From Asanoa hainanensis (GTDB lineage: Bacteria > Actinomycetota > Actinomycetes > Mycobacteriales > Micromonosporaceae), in NCBI RefSeq assembly GCF_900188485.1, contig NZ_FZPH01000010.1, positions 1 through 64,000 of the forward strand: 64,000 bases of DNA, read 5' to 3'. The stretch's first letter is position 1; each line of letters opens with the position of its first letter. Shown here piece by piece: positions 1 to 8,994 of the stretch. The notes below the pieces were generated by a model. It was not told where the DNA came from. It made no database searches and worked only from the letters and a program-made list of their open reading frames with translations. Made by a program: the position numbers and the translations under genes.

Positions 1-342
1 GTCGAAGGTGACGTCGCCGAGGCGGCCGGTGCCGCGGACCTCGCAGGCGCCGGTCTTGGCGTCGACGCGGGAGCCGGCGGGCAGCTCGACGGTGACGTCG
101 ACGGAGCCCTTGGAGCCGATCAGTTTGTGGTGGGTGGTGGAGTCGGTGATGCGCAGGACCCCGTCGTGGTAGTCGACGGTGGTGCGCTCCGCGGCCTGGA
201 CGTCGTGGCTCTTGGCCGCGTTCACGGGCTGGACCCGCACCGTGGTGACGGCCTGGTCGGAGGCGATGAACTGGACGCGGCCGGCGGGGATCTCGAGGAT
301 GGTGGCGATCGGGGCGGGGGTCTCGAACTTCTGCGTTGTCAT
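1..342 (-). CDS. DUF4097-like protein, 3' part cut by window edge
   Basis: The first 114 residues are visible, beginning MTTQKFETPAPIATILEIPA at an ATG whose complement is at 340-342; the rest lies left of the window. The alternating short beta-strand pattern, the segment VDYHDGVLRI and the later segment VTVELPAGSRV match DUF4097-type beta-strand repeat proteins, which are common in Streptomyces and Micromonosporaceae and probably fold as a beta-helix. No signal peptide is seen. It lies upstream of, and on the same strand as, nothing else visible; the lipoprotein at 406-921 ends 64 bases before it, so the two could be cotranscribed. Function is unknown for this family. Confidence 0.75.
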   Translation of the reverse strand, partial: MTTQKFETPAPIATILEIPAGRVQFIASDQAVTTVRVQPVNAAKSHDVQAAERTTVDYHDGVLRITDSTTHHKLIGSKGSVDVTVELPAGSRVDAKTGACEVRGTGRLGDVTFD

Positions 343-405
343 GCCTCGACTATCGGCACCGGTGCTGCCACGCCCCCGCCACGGACCTGACGGGACCCCT
401 GACAC

Positions 406-921
406 TCATTCCCATAGCCGCCGCGACAGCTCCTGGGCGGCGGCTTCCGTGTCGACCGGGATGGTGAGCCATTCGCCGCTGAGTGGTTCGGCGAGCTCGG
501 GCGCCGAAACTACTCGGTCCTGGACGTTGACCGCTATCTGGTGTCCGGCGGACCGTGCGGTCCAGGCGGCGAAGGCGGCGCGGTCCGCCGGCGCGAGGGT
601 TATCTCCACCGCGTGGATGCCGATTGAGTCCGCGCCGAACTCGACCGCTTCGGCCCGGGTCACATCGAAGCCCGGATCGACGAAATAGCACCAGTCCCCA
701 CCGGCTCCCGGACCCGGAAGACCGCCAGCACCAGCTATGCAGGCGGCCTCGTCCACCCGCGCGACCACGTGCAGCGACACCGGTGTGCGGAGCTGTCGAG
801 GCGCGGTCGGGTCCGACGGCCGCGGAGTCGGCGGCTCCTGCCTCGCCGCGCAAGCGGTAGAACCGACAGCGACGGAGGTCGCGAGCACGATGGCGATGAC
901 TCCGAAACGCCGAATGGTCAT
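406..921 (-). CDS. lipoprotein with SecDF P1 head-like domain
   Basis: This 171-residue protein starts MTIRRFGVIAIVLATSVAVG and has a probable lipoprotein signal ending near C24 (STAC, a weak lipobox). The C-terminal half contains ITLAPADRAAFAAWTARSAG and then QDRVVSAPELAEPLSGE, which resembles the P1 head subdomain of SecD/SecDF (strand, helix, then a VISAP-like strand). None of the SecD transmembrane segments is present, so it is a free-standing exported head domain and not a translocase. An open frame continues upstream to 2115, but that part is a shadow of the neighbouring gene; the ATG at 921 begins the signal peptide. Substrate or partner is unknown. Confidence 0.7.
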   Translation of the reverse strand: MTIRRFGVIAIVLATSVAVGSTACAARQEPPTPRPSDPTAPRQLRTPVSLHVVARVDEAACIAGAGGLPGPGAGGDWCYFVDPGFDVTRAEAVEFGADSIGIHAVEITLAPADRAAFAAWTARSAGHQIAVNVQDRVVSAPELAEPLSGEWLTIPVDTEAAAQELSRRLWE

Positions 922-965
922 GTCGTCTTCCGATCTTCGGAGTCGAGCGATCGATCCTGATGATG

Positions 966-2252
966 TCAGCCGTATGCACGCCTCGTCCTTGCCCGACGCA
1001 GGACGAGCACGTTGGCCGCGGCGACGAGCAGCAGGAAGGCGACAGCGGCGGTACGGCGGAGCGACCACGGCCAGCCGCCCGCGTCGACGTCGAACACGGT
1101 GCTCTCCGGCACCAGGTCGGTGGCGAACTGGAAGTCGGTGAGTCCGTCCGAACCCGTGGGGAAGCTGAGCATCCGGTCGAATCCGTTGCCGGTGAGGGAG
1201 AACTCCGCGACGCCGTTGCCGAGGGTGAGGTAGACCCCGTCGCCGCCGTTCCAGCCCAGCAGCCGGTCGCCTGAGCTCAGCGGCATCGAGCTGGGTACGG
1301 CGCCGTTCTGGCCGAGCCAGTCGCCGCGGAAGTTCAGGCGCCAGATGTTGCCGTACCGCTCGCCGGCGGCGATCAACAGCGACGTCGACAACGTGTTCAG
1401 GCCCAGCGTCACGACCTCGCGGCAGCGTTCCACTGGACCGTTGACGGTGACCGGCTCGGCGGGCTTGGGCGGGTCGACCTGATAGAGGCGCAGCGTGCAG
1501 CCGTCCTCCGCGCCCGCCGATGCGAGGACGGCCGACCCCGTCGCGGCGAAAGCCGCCTGCACGAGCCCGTTGCCCGTGTCCGGGCGGGGATCGGCGACCT
1601 GGACGAAGCGGCGGGTGTCGAGGTCGAGCACGCTCACTCCGGCTGGGCCGGCTCCTTTCTCGGTCGCGGTGGCCTGGGTCGCGAACGCCACGCGCCGGTT
1701 GTCGGGCGACCAGGCCAGTGGGCGGAGGGCGAGTGGGGGCTCGAACGAGTAGCGCTGGGCCTGGCCGGTGCGCAGGTCGACGACGTCGGCCTGCTCCGTC
1801 GTGCGGCTCGGGTTGGTCAGCACGACGGTGAGACCGTCCGGCGACAACAGCGCGGCGCCGTTCTGGTCGTCGAAGCGGCGGTAGGTGACCCCGTCGGTCG
1901 CGAGCACGATGTAGTGGCCGCCCTGGGCGAACAGCGCGATCGCCCGGCCGGGCGGGTCCTGCGCGACGGTGGTGGTCACCCCGGCGGCACCGGCCAGCAC
2001 GCGGGGCAGTCGATAGGTGGTCGACTCCTCTCCGGGGGCCGTCGACGGGCCGGGCAGGGCCACCGTCGCGGCCAGGACGGTCGCCACGGCGGCCGCCGCC
2101 AGCGCCACGGGCCACATCCGCGCCGCCCTTTCAGGGCCGCGGCGGCGGCGCGCGGCGGCTCTGGCTCGCAGCGTCGCCGGCGGGGGAGCCTTCACCGGAA
2201 TCGCGTCGACACTCGTGCGGATGAGCTCCGCGACCCGTTCCTCGGAGATCAT
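966..2252 (-). CDS. membrane-anchored propeller-like protein, partner of the sigma factor
   Basis: The 428-residue protein has a cytoplasmic N-terminus of about 45 residues rich in Ala and Arg, a transmembrane helix (about 46-66, WPVALAAAAVATVLAATVAL), a long extracytoplasmic part with TolB/WD40-like phrases (LLSPDGLTVVLT, LAWSPDNRRVAFA), and a second helix near the C-terminus (TAAVAFLLLVAAANVLVL) followed by a basic tail. The ATG at 2252 overlaps the stop of the sigma gene by four bases (ATGA), which indicates translational coupling. Position and architecture suggest an anti-sigma or sensor role for this ECF factor. That is inference: no zinc-binding anti-sigma motif is visible. A paralogous pair lies at 52559-54225. 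Confidence 0.75.
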   Translation of the reverse strand: MISEERVAELIRTSVDAIPVKAPPPATLRARAAARRRRGPERAARMWPVALAAAAVATVLAATVALPGPSTAPGEESTTYRLPRVLAGAAGVTTTVAQDPPGRAIALFAQGGHYIVLATDGVTYRRFDDQNGAALLSPDGLTVVLTNPSRTTEQADVVDLRTGQAQRYSFEPPLALRPLAWSPDNRRVAFATQATATEKGAGPAGVSVLDLDTRRFVQVADPRPDTGNGLVQAAFAATGSAVLASAGAEDGCTLRLYQVDPPKPAEPVTVNGPVERCREVVTLGLNTLSTSLLIAAGERYGNIWRLNFRGDWLGQNGAVPSSMPLSSGDRLLGWNGGDGVYLTLGNGVAEFSLTGNGFDRMLSFPTGSDGLTDFQFATDLVPESTVFDVDAGGWPWSLRRTAAVAFLLLVAAANVLVLRRARTRRAYG

Positions 2253-2713
2253 CGGTCCTCCAGCTGAGCCTGCAGGTGTGCGAGGCCGCGGTGCAGCAGC
2301 GACTTGGCCGTACCCAATGGGCAGTCGAGCGCCTCGGCCACCTCCGCGACCGAAAGGTCGAGGTAGTAGCGCAGGAACAACGCCATCCGGTAGCGCGGCG
2401 CGAGCCGGGCCATGGCGGCGCGGACGGCGACGATCCCGGGATCGGGCGGCACGGCCGGAGTCTGGTCGAGCGTGCTCGCGTGCCGGCGCTCGAGGATCCG
2501 GCGGCGGACCCACGACGAGCAGCGGGACACGACCGCTTTGCGCAAATAGGCAACGGGCGCTTCGACCTGGTCGATGCGGCGGTACCACTCGACGAACACG
2601 TCCTGCACGACGTCTTCGGCGGCCGGCATGCTGCCGACCGTCACGTAGGCGAGCCGGACCAAAGAGGCATACTGCGCCGCGTACACCGTGTCGAACGCGT
2701 CGGCTCGCGCCAT
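2249..2713 (-). CDS. SigE-family ECF RNA polymerase sigma factor
   Basis: The 154-residue protein starts MARADAFDTVYAAQYASLVR. Region 2 contains LVRLAYVTVGSMPAAEDVVQ and the following DVFVEWYRRIDQV; region 4 contains LRYYLDLSVAEVAEALDCPL, then GTAKSLLHRGLAHLQ. Length and order match the small actinobacterial SigE-like group of sigma-70 proteins. The open frame runs to 2821, but ATG 2713 starts just before region 2 with a purine-rich GAGGTGG about 17 bases upstream, so I prefer it. It is coupled to the propeller protein and divergent from the MFS gene at 2812. The cognate promoter cannot be assigned from sequence alone. Confidence 0.88.
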   Translation of the reverse strand: MARADAFDTVYAAQYASLVRLAYVTVGSMPAAEDVVQDVFVEWYRRIDQVEAPVAYLRKAVVSRCSSWVRRRILERRHASTLDQTPAVPPDPGIVAVRAAMARLAPRYRMALFLRYYLDLSVAEVAEALDCPLGTAKSLLHRGLAHLQAQLEDR

Positions 2714-2811
2714 CGTCTGGACCGCCACCTCAATGAGGCGCGCGAGCGACCCGTTTCGTTGCACGCGCGTGGCCGCTTGTGCGGGTGCCGTGGTTCTGGA
2801 AGGTTCCGGCC

Positions 2812-4107
2812 GTGCCCACAACTGAATCGGTTGCCCTCGGCCCGCTTTCGCAGAGTTGGCGGCAGGACTTCCGGCGCAGATGGGCCGCGTTCGCCGTCAG
2901 CGAGTTCGGCGGCGCGCTGGGCTACTCGGCGATGCCGATCGTCGCGGTGCTGGTGCTCGGGGCATCGGACTTCCAGGTGTCGCTGCTGACGGTGGCCGCC
3001 GGGGTGGTGAGCGCCGTGGTCGCACTGCCGTTGGGTCCGTGGATCGAGCACCGCCGCAAGGTGCCGGTGATGGTCGCGACGGACCTGCTGCGGTTCGTGG
3101 CTATCGCGTCGGTGCCGGTCGCGGCGTACTACGGGGTCCTGACCTACTGGCACCTGTGCGTCGTGGCGGTGGTGGAGATGGCCGCGCGGATGGCGTTCGA
3201 CTCGGCCGGTCTCGCCCAGCTGCGGGCCCTGGTGCCGGCCGAGCGTCGAGCGGAGGCCAACGGCCGCTTCGAGACGACAATGTGGACAGTGAACGCGGTC
3301 GGACCGCCCACGGGCGGATTCCTCATCTCCTGGCTCGGCCCGACCGTCACGATGGCCCTCGACGCGGTCAGCTTCCTGGTCTCCGCGGTGACCCTGCGCG
3401 GCCTGAGCGCCTCCGAAGTCGCGCCGCCGGCGCGATCCGGCGCCCATCACTGGCTGCGGGACGCGACCACCGGCTGGCGTTACATCTTCGCCCGCCGCGG
3501 GCTGGCAGCGCTGTTCTGGAACTCGATGATCTTCGGCGGTTGCATCCTGGCAGCCGTGCCCCTGCTGGCGGTCTTCGTCCTGCGGGATCTCGGTTTCTCG
3601 CCTTGGCAGTACGGCCTGATCGGCGGCGTGTCCAGCGTCGCCGGCATCCTCGGGTCAGTGCTGGTCATGCCGATCAGGAGGCGCATCGGCGAAAACCGGG
3701 TGCTGTTGTTCGGAGGTGTCGGCCGCAACCTGTGGCTCGGTCTCATCCCGCTCGCCACCGGCGCCACCTCGGGGCTCGTGATGATCACGGCCGCGCACTT
3801 CCTGCTCTACCTGTTCGCCGGCATCTTCAGCCCGACGTTCGCCACGTACCGGATGAACGCGACCGACGACGCCCACATGTCCCGCGTGGTGATGGCCTGG
3901 TCGATCGCGAACAAGGTCGTCCAGCCGGCCTTCATCGCCGCGGCCGGGGTGCTGGCCGCGATCACGAGCGCCAGAACGGCACTAGCGGTCCTGGCGGCGA
4001 TCCTGCTGACGGGCATCCTGCTGCTGCCGTGGCGGCCCGACCCCGGGCCCGAGCTTGTCAGCGACGGCGGAAGAGACCTCGCTTCGGCCGCACCACGCCC
4101 TCGATGA
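2812..4107 (+). CDS. MFS transporter, EntS/MFS_3-like exporter
   Basis: This 431-residue hydrophobic protein has about 12 predicted membrane helices. The segment LRALVPAERRAEANGRFE before a glycine-rich helix, and GGFLISWLGPTVTMALDAVS, are typical of MFS_3 proteins (enterobactin exporter EntS and many antibiotic exporters). GTG at 2812 is preceded by GAAGG at a good distance; an earlier in-frame GTG at 2779 would add 11 residues without a visible ribosome site. The 3' end overlaps the convergent gene at 4058 by 50 bases. It is divergent from the sigma factor. Substrate is unknown; proton-driven efflux is inferred from the family. Confidence 0.85.
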   Translation: MPTTESVALGPLSQSWRQDFRRRWAAFAVSEFGGALGYSAMPIVAVLVLGASDFQVSLLTVAAGVVSAVVALPLGPWIEHRRKVPVMVATDLLRFVAIASVPVAAYYGVLTYWHLCVVAVVEMAARMAFDSAGLAQLRALVPAERRAEANGRFETTMWTVNAVGPPTGGFLISWLGPTVTMALDAVSFLVSAVTLRGLSASEVAPPARSGAHHWLRDATTGWRYIFARRGLAALFWNSMIFGGCILAAVPLLAVFVLRDLGFSPWQYGLIGGVSSVAGILGSVLVMPIRRRIGENRVLLFGGVGRNLWLGLIPLATGATSGLVMITAAHFLLYLFAGIFSPTFATYRMNATDDAHMSRVVMAWSIANKVVQPAFIAAAGVLAAITSARTALAVLAAILLTGILLLPWRPDPGPELVSDGGRDLASAAPRPR

Positions 4108-4780
4108 GCGACCGGATCGCGTCGAAGGTGAGCACGTCCGGGTTGCGGTCGGCCGACGCGATCAGCCCGAGGCAGCGCACGACGAAACTGCGGTCGCCGT
4201 GCTCGTCGGCGACGAAGACCGGACCGCCCGCGAAGCCCTCGGGCAGTGCGCCCAGCCAGCGCACCACACCGTCGGGATCCCGCCCGATGTTGGAGGTGGC
4301 GATGGCCAGGGGCCGCTGCTCACCCTGGTCCCGGACGACATGTCCCAACGCGTACGCCCGGCGTTGCCGCCCGTCGACGGCGCGCACGTGCTCGGCCGTG
4401 GCAGCGACGCCCTCGGTGACCTCCGCTGTCGCCCAGGACCAGCCCTTCGTCGCCGCATGCTCGTGGAGGAACAACGTGCGGGTGACCGCCACGCCGGAGC
4501 GCCGCGACCACATGCCCTCGAAGTCGGTCACGAGCAGGTAGTCGGATGCCGCGTCGGTGGGCTCGATCAGCGCTGGGCGGAGCCGCGCCCTACCCACCTT
4601 CGTCCGCGTCAGACGGTCGGCGGTCACCAACCACTCGCGTACGTTGTCGCCGTCGGGCGTGGACTCGACGAGCTCGTTGTAGAAGAACGCCGTCCCCGCG
4701 CCTGGGCTCTCGCCCAGCGGCAGGGTGCAGGCGCTCCAGTGCTCCAGGATCGCGTCAGCGAGTGGATCATCCGTGGTCAT
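4058..4780 (-). CDS. trypsin-like fold protein lacking catalytic residues
   Basis: The 240-residue protein has the layout of a trypsin-like serine protease: GAGTAFFYNE, then REWLVTADRLT where active members have WLVTNRHV, and later ALPEGFAGGPVF where active members have G-x-SGGPVF. The histidine position is Arg and the nucleophile serine is Ala, so hydrolytic activity is unlikely. No signal peptide is visible, so it should be cytoplasmic. It is followed ten bases later by the lipoprotein gene start region in the opposite direction of reading order (same strand, upstream gene 4791-5543), which could form an operon. Assignment to the fold is by eye from three motifs only. Confidence 0.6.
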   Translation of the reverse strand: MTTDDPLADAILEHWSACTLPLGESPGAGTAFFYNELVESTPDGDNVREWLVTADRLTRTKVGRARLRPALIEPTDAASDYLLVTDFEGMWSRRSGVAVTRTLFLHEHAATKGWSWATAEVTEGVAATAEHVRAVDGRQRRAYALGHVVRDQGEQRPLAIATSNIGRDPDGVVRWLGALPEGFAGGPVFVADEHGDRSFVVRCLGLIASADRNPDVLTFDAIRSLIEGVVRPKRGLFRRR

Positions 4781-4790
4781 CTTGCCCCGC

Positions 4791-5543
4791 CTAGAGCAAC
4801 CGGTAGTGCGCTGCGGTCGCTTCGGTCACCGAACGAGGGTTCGGCGCCTTGATCGACAGCTTCGCCGGCGCGGTGACGGTCAACGACGTGTAGACCTCGC
4901 CCTCGGTTGTCTGCACCGTGTAGCTCATCCGCACCAGCCGCCCGGCCAGGTCGAGGTCGGCGGATAGCGGGACGGCCGACGGGTTCTGCGCGAAGTCGGC
5001 GACCCGCTGGAGGGCCGCCTTCTCGCTCGCGGAGGTCGCCGCGTCGACCGCCTTCTTCAGATCGACGGTGCCGCCGTACAGCACGCCGGCTTGCTCATCG
5101 ATGGAGACCAGGCCGGCGAGAATTCCCCATTGGGCGTTGACGTCCAACGAGGCGCGCAGCGGGCTCGTCGCCGAGAGCTTGTCGAGGTCTATGCGCAGCC
5201 AGGCGTTCTGCTTCTTCGGATCGCTGGCGACGAACACCTCGTCTCCGATGCGGACCATGCGGGTCTTCCCGTCCGCGGACTCCATCGTGCCCTGCATGGC
5301 ATCGGCGTCGAGGTCCGTGTCGACCGTTACGCGGGAGACCAGGTCGCCGTCGAGGCGCAGCCGGACCTCCATGGTGAAGGCCCGCTCGGCGTACACGAGC
5401 TTGACCGAGTCCTGCACGGCCGCGATGTGGTCGGGTGCCGGGCTGGTAGGCGGCGCGGACGGCGCCGCGGAGCCGGGCCCGCCGCCACATCCGGCGACCA
5501 AGACGAGCCCAAGCAGAGCGACACAGGCACGATATCGACGCAC
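4791..5543 (-). CDS. LppX/LprG-like secreted lipoprotein
   Basis: This 250-residue protein begins VRRYRACVALLGLVLVAGCG (GTG start) with a clear lipobox LVAGC, so it should be lipidated at C19. After a Pro/Ser/Ala linker comes a region with paired beta strands (FTMEVRLRLDGDLVSRV, MVRIGDEVFVASDPKKQ, WLRIDLDKL) and a C-terminal VRMSYTVQTTEGEVYTSL. This is the pattern of the LppX_LprAFG lipoprotein fold, which binds lipids in mycobacteria. It lies just downstream (3') of tRNA-Lys on the same strand, and its stop is ten bases from the start of the trypsin-like gene. Cargo is unknown. Confidence 0.78.
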   Translation of the reverse strand: MRRYRACVALLGLVLVAGCGGGPGSAAPSAPPTSPAPDHIAAVQDSVKLVYAERAFTMEVRLRLDGDLVSRVTVDTDLDADAMQGTMESADGKTRMVRIGDEVFVASDPKKQNAWLRIDLDKLSATSPLRASLDVNAQWGILAGLVSIDEQAGVLYGGTVDLKKAVDAATSASEKAALQRVADFAQNPSAVPLSADLDLAGRLVRMSYTVQTTEGEVYTSLTVTAPAKLSIKAPNPRSVTEATAAHYRLL

Positions 5544-5589
5544 CCGCGCACCCTACAGTGATCTTGCGCCGCTCGGGTGGCATGGAAAA

Positions 5590-5665
5590 TGGTGGGCCGC
5601 CAGGGACTCGAACCCTGAACCTATGGATTAAAAGTCCACTGCTCTGCCGGTTGAGCTAGCGGCCC
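5590..5665 (-). tRNA. tRNA-Lys (anticodon TTT)
   Basis: The complement folds as a complete cloverleaf: seven perfect acceptor pairs (GGGCCGC with GCGGCCC), D arm GCTC/GAGC, anticodon stem GTGGA/TCCAT with loop CTTTTAA (TTT anticodon at complement 5630-5632), T arm CAGGG/CCCTG with TTCGAGT loop, discriminator A, and an encoded CCA at 5590-5592. It is the left boundary of the accessory zone. A second 3' half lies inverted at 6027-6070 and a second 5' part at 14513-14555. Confidence 0.97.
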
Positions 5666-5818
5666 GCGTCAGACAGGATACCGGACCGTAGCAGAGTCAC
5701 CCGTTCACTGGAGGCCCTTGCCGTCGCGGGATGGGCTGCGCGCCGTTTCTGCAGCTCATGTCCCATTTGCGCATAGCGGATGGGGTGGGCGCGTGGTGGC
5801 GATACACGAGATAACGCC

Positions 5819-7563
5819 TCACTGTACGCCCGCGCTCCCGGGGGTTCGACGGAGCTGTGTCGTCGCTCTGTGTAACTGAGGCCAAGGGTTTTCTTGCTCG
5901 AAGTGGCGATATGTTGCCAACATGCGAGCGCCCAGGGGGCCGCCCAGGTCCATACTGGACATTCTGCGGTTCCGTTTGTGCAGGTGGAAGCGTTGTTTCA
6001 AATTCGGATTATTGAGGTCTTGAGGGCTTTTAATCCATAGGTTCCGGGTTCGAGTCCCGGGCGGCCCACCTGAGTCGTTCTCGTGCGAGTGGCTCGCAGG
6101 TGTGCCGACAGCGGCACCTGATCGGCGTGGCACCAGGGCAGAGGCAGCTTCGGCCTTGGCGCGTTCAGACTCTAGCTCGTGCACGACCGAGGTGTAGGTG
6201 TTCGCAGCGACAGTGATGCTCGAGAGCCCGAGTACCTCCTGGATGTCCTTGAGGTCGGATCCGGATGCCTTGAGGAACGTCGCAGCGCAATGCCGCAGGT
6301 CGTGCAGCCGGATCGGCGGCAGCCCGGAACCTGCGACAGGTCGCTCGAACCGATCGCTGACCTGCTCAGGATGCCACTGGCGACCGTCGGGTCGCACGAA
6401 GAACAACTCGGTCTTCGGCCAGGCGGCGTCGGCCCGCCAGCGTTCCCGCCGCTCCTGGTAGTTGCGTAACGCCGTGGTCGTGGAGGCGTCGAGCGCGATG
6501 ATGCGGTCACCGGCGTAACTCTTGACGACCTTGAGCACTGGTCGATAGCCGACCGTCGTGAGCTGCTGAGTGATCGTGGCGGTCCCGCCCGCCAGGTCGA
6601 CGTCGTTCTCGCGCAGGCCGAGTGCTTCGCCGCGACGCAGGCCCCGGTGCAGGATGAGAGCGACGATGGGGTAGACCAAGTCGTCATGGTCCTCGACATG
6701 ATCGAGGAACGCGCCGGCTTGCTCGGGTGTCCACACCATGACGCTGCTGGGTCGTAGTCCCGTCTCCTTCCACTGCTGTACGGCGGCGGAGGTCCATACC
6801 CGCGCCCTCGGTGCTTGAACCGAAGGCAACTCGACGTATGCTGCGGGGTTGGACTCGATGAGCCGATGGGTGCGTATCGCATCGTTGAGGGCTTTGCGCA
6901 GGGTCGCGCGGATACGTTGCATCGTTGCCGGACCCGTCTTACGGACACCCTTGACCGACGCCCGGACCTGGACATCACCGCTGCAGCGGGCGATGTCGAT
7001 CTGGAGGTTGCGGTCGCTGATTCTGTCGAACATCGACTGGAGATGGCCGACTCGGAGCCGATCGATCGGGATGTGACCAAGGTGCGGCACGAGATGGACC
7101 CGGATATGGGTCTCGTAACTGACCAACGTGGTGGGTTGGATCTTGCGACGACTGGCGTGCCACTGCCAGAGGTAGTCACCCGTGGTCATCGCAGAAGATG
7201 CCATGAGCCCGGCCCGGACGCCGCGGGTACAGCATCCCGATCGGGAAACGGCCGACCGCTCTTGGTGTCCCTGAGCATGCGCGCGATCTCGTTGCCGACT
7301 GCGTTGTCGTCACCAGCGAGTTCGAGTAGCGACTGCGCACTGCCACGGTCGACGAGTGCCGCTTCACGGGTAGCGAAACCGAAACGTCGCAGCTGCCACC
7401 GTTTGCCATCGGGCTGCACCGGTAGCTCAATCCGGTAGCCCCACGTGCCGTGGGCGGCGCTCCACGCACCACCGGCACGACGCAGCCTCGGACATGCGGC
7501 GCCGATCTTTTTCCTGTTCTCACCACGACAAGAGCAACTCTTGAACGGCAATCCCCGTGACAT
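5819..7563 (-). pseudogene. tyrosine recombinase (integrase), frameshifted
   Basis: The N-terminal part (ATG 7563, MSRGLPFKSCSCRGENRKKI, then HGTWGYRIELP) is in one frame; near 7190-7215 it shifts, and the core-binding and catalytic domains (MTTGDYLWQWHASRRKIQPT, HIRVHLVPHLGHIPIDRL) continue in another. Catalytic Arg (LHRGLRRGEALGL), Lys (KVVKSY), HxxR (LHDLRH) and Tyr (NTYTSV) are seen. The third-motif histidine is Leu (VLGLSSI instead of LGHSS). The C-terminus reads GGPPGTRTRNLWIKSP, which is the translated tRNA 3' half at 6027-6070, so the true protein end is near 6070 and the frame to 5819 is readthrough. No xis-like gene follows. The enzyme is probably inactive. Confidence 0.85.
6027..6070 (+). 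other. attachment-site copy: inverted tRNA-Lys 3' half
   Basis: On the + strand this segment starts in the anticodon loop (CTTTTAATCC) and runs through variable loop, T arm and acceptor to the first CC of CCA. Compared with the complete tRNA at 5590-5665 it differs in the T stem by a compensatory pair (CCGGG/CCCGG against CAGGG/CCCTG), so it came from another functional tRNA-Lys. It lies inside the 3' end of the integrase gene, as is usual for attP of tRNA-targeting actinobacterial elements. It is oriented opposite to the local tRNA gene. Confidence 0.85.
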
Positions 7564-7866
7564 GAGAATTACTCCCGGTAGGCGCCTGGGCCGTGCGATT
7601 GGGCTCCACCCAGAAGACCGTCCAACCACCCTAAAAGGGTAGAAGAGTAGCGGAGGCGCGATAAGGCGCATCCGTAGTTGCTGCTCAAACGAGTGACAAC
7701 ACCAGCCTGAGTGCCGCGCTGATGGTCACGGGCGAGTGTGTCAGCTCACGGCGACAAGTCATCCACATCAATCCCTGTCGAATCCGTCCATCGTTCGTTG
7801 TGACTCGAGTTCCGGCGCCGAGGTGCTGCTTTGCGAGCGGGTAGTGTCACAGGCGTGACCGCTCCG
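7564..7866. other. gene-free stretch upstream of integrase and formyltransferase
   Basis: No convincing coding frame is seen on either strand. A small perfect hairpin (ACCCT-AAA-AGGGT, 7628-7640) lies about 65 bases upstream of the integrase start. It could be part of an integrase promoter or operator. The excisionase or regulator gene often found here in such elements is missing. Confidence 0.4.
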
Positions 7867-8888
7867 ATGCGTGTTGCCCTTGCGACGTTCGGCATCGATG
7901 AGTTTGCGGCGCTCCGCGCCACCTGCGTTGGGGCGGGCCACGAGCCCGTCGCGTACGTGTATTGCCGCTCGATGAAGCCGAAAGGCCGGACGGATGCTCG
8001 CGCGGCGGCGGTCGCCGGTCGTGTGATGGAGGCGCTTCCGCCGGGCATGGATCTGCTGTTGCCCCCGGTACGGCTGAAGGGTTGTCCGGCGCCCTGGGCG
8101 GATATCGACTGGATCTGCTGGTGGTCTACGGCTTCAACTGGAAGCTGCCCGCGTCCGTGTTGCGTACGCCTCGGTTGGGTGTGATCAACGTTCACTCGTC
8201 GCTGTTGCCCCGGTACCGGGGCCCGGCGCCGGTGTTGTGGGCGATCCGGAACGGTGACGCGGAGATCGGGTTGACGGTCCATCGGATGGACGAGCAGTTC
8301 GACACTGGTCCGATCCTTGCTCAGCGGGGTGGGATCGCGCTGGGGGAGGACGTCAGTCCGCAGCGGTTGTGGCAGCGGGTCAGGCCCGTCCTGGACGAGG
8401 TGCTCACGGTCGCGTTGGACGAGGTGGCGAAGGGTCTTCCCGGGGTTCCGCAGGATGACGCCGGCGCGTCCTACGCGGGGTTCGTGGAGCCTGAGTTCTC
8501 GTTGGTGGATTGGTCGCGTACCGCCGTGCAGGTGCACAACCAGGTGCGGATGTTCGGCTTCATGGGGCCGGATCATGCTCCGGTCGCCGAGGTCGGCGGT
8601 CGGTGGCTGAAGGTGCTGCGGACCCGGCTGAGACCGGCGGACGGCATCCGGGTGCAGTGTGCTGATGCGCCGATCTGGATCGTGGAGTCGGCACCCGCAC
8701 AGTCGCCGCTATTGGTTGCTGAGTGCTCGGGTGATGCGCTCGCGCAGTGCGCTGGCCTCGGGGAAGACGCTGGTAATCCGCGCCGCGGGCGCGACGGACC
8801 CGATGCTTGGACGCTCCGCTGCAGTGGTCACCCGGTGCGGCGCCGCGCTGCGGGCACGGCCAGTCCGAGTCCGGATCCTCGACCGTGA
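7867..8888 (+). pseudogene. methionyl-tRNA formyltransferase-like protein, frameshifted
   Basis: The N-terminal strand-helix (ATG 7867, MRVALATFGIDEFAALRA) is in one frame. After GMDLLLPP, around 8066-8080, the reading continues in another frame with GALGGYRLDLLVVYGFNWKL, INVHSSLLPRYRGPAPVLWA, TVHRMDEQFDTGPIL and PEFSLVDWSRTAVQVHNQVR. These are the N, H and D catalytic signatures and the C-terminal start of the formyl_trans_N/C family (10-formyltetrahydrofolate-dependent N-formylation). The end after WIVESAPA (about 8697) resembles the usual end of related proteins, so the last part to 8888 may be readthrough. GTG 7855 is an alternative start. One indel makes the gene nonfunctional unless the sequence is in error. 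Confidence 0.75.
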
Positions 8889-8967
8889 CGACGCCGTCCG
8901 GCAGCCAGCCACTGTTCGACGGATCGTCAGCAGCCTCGCGGATCGGTAAGCGATCAAGGAACTGCAT
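8709..8967 (-). pseudogene. possible small gene remnant, unrecognised
   Basis: From a possible start at 8967 (MQFLDRLPIREAADDPSNSG, then WLPDGVVTVEDPDSDWPC) the codon use is GC-rich at third positions for about 45 codons. The apparent continuation (RPSIGSVAPAARITSVFPEA, SALRERITRALSNQ) is in another frame ending at 8709. It overlaps the tail of the formyltransferase remnant on the other strand. I do not recognise it, and it may be noise; it is listed because the amino acid composition looks protein-like. Confidence 0.25.
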
Positions 8968-8994
8968 TCGCGAGGTGTAACGGGATCAGGGGCT

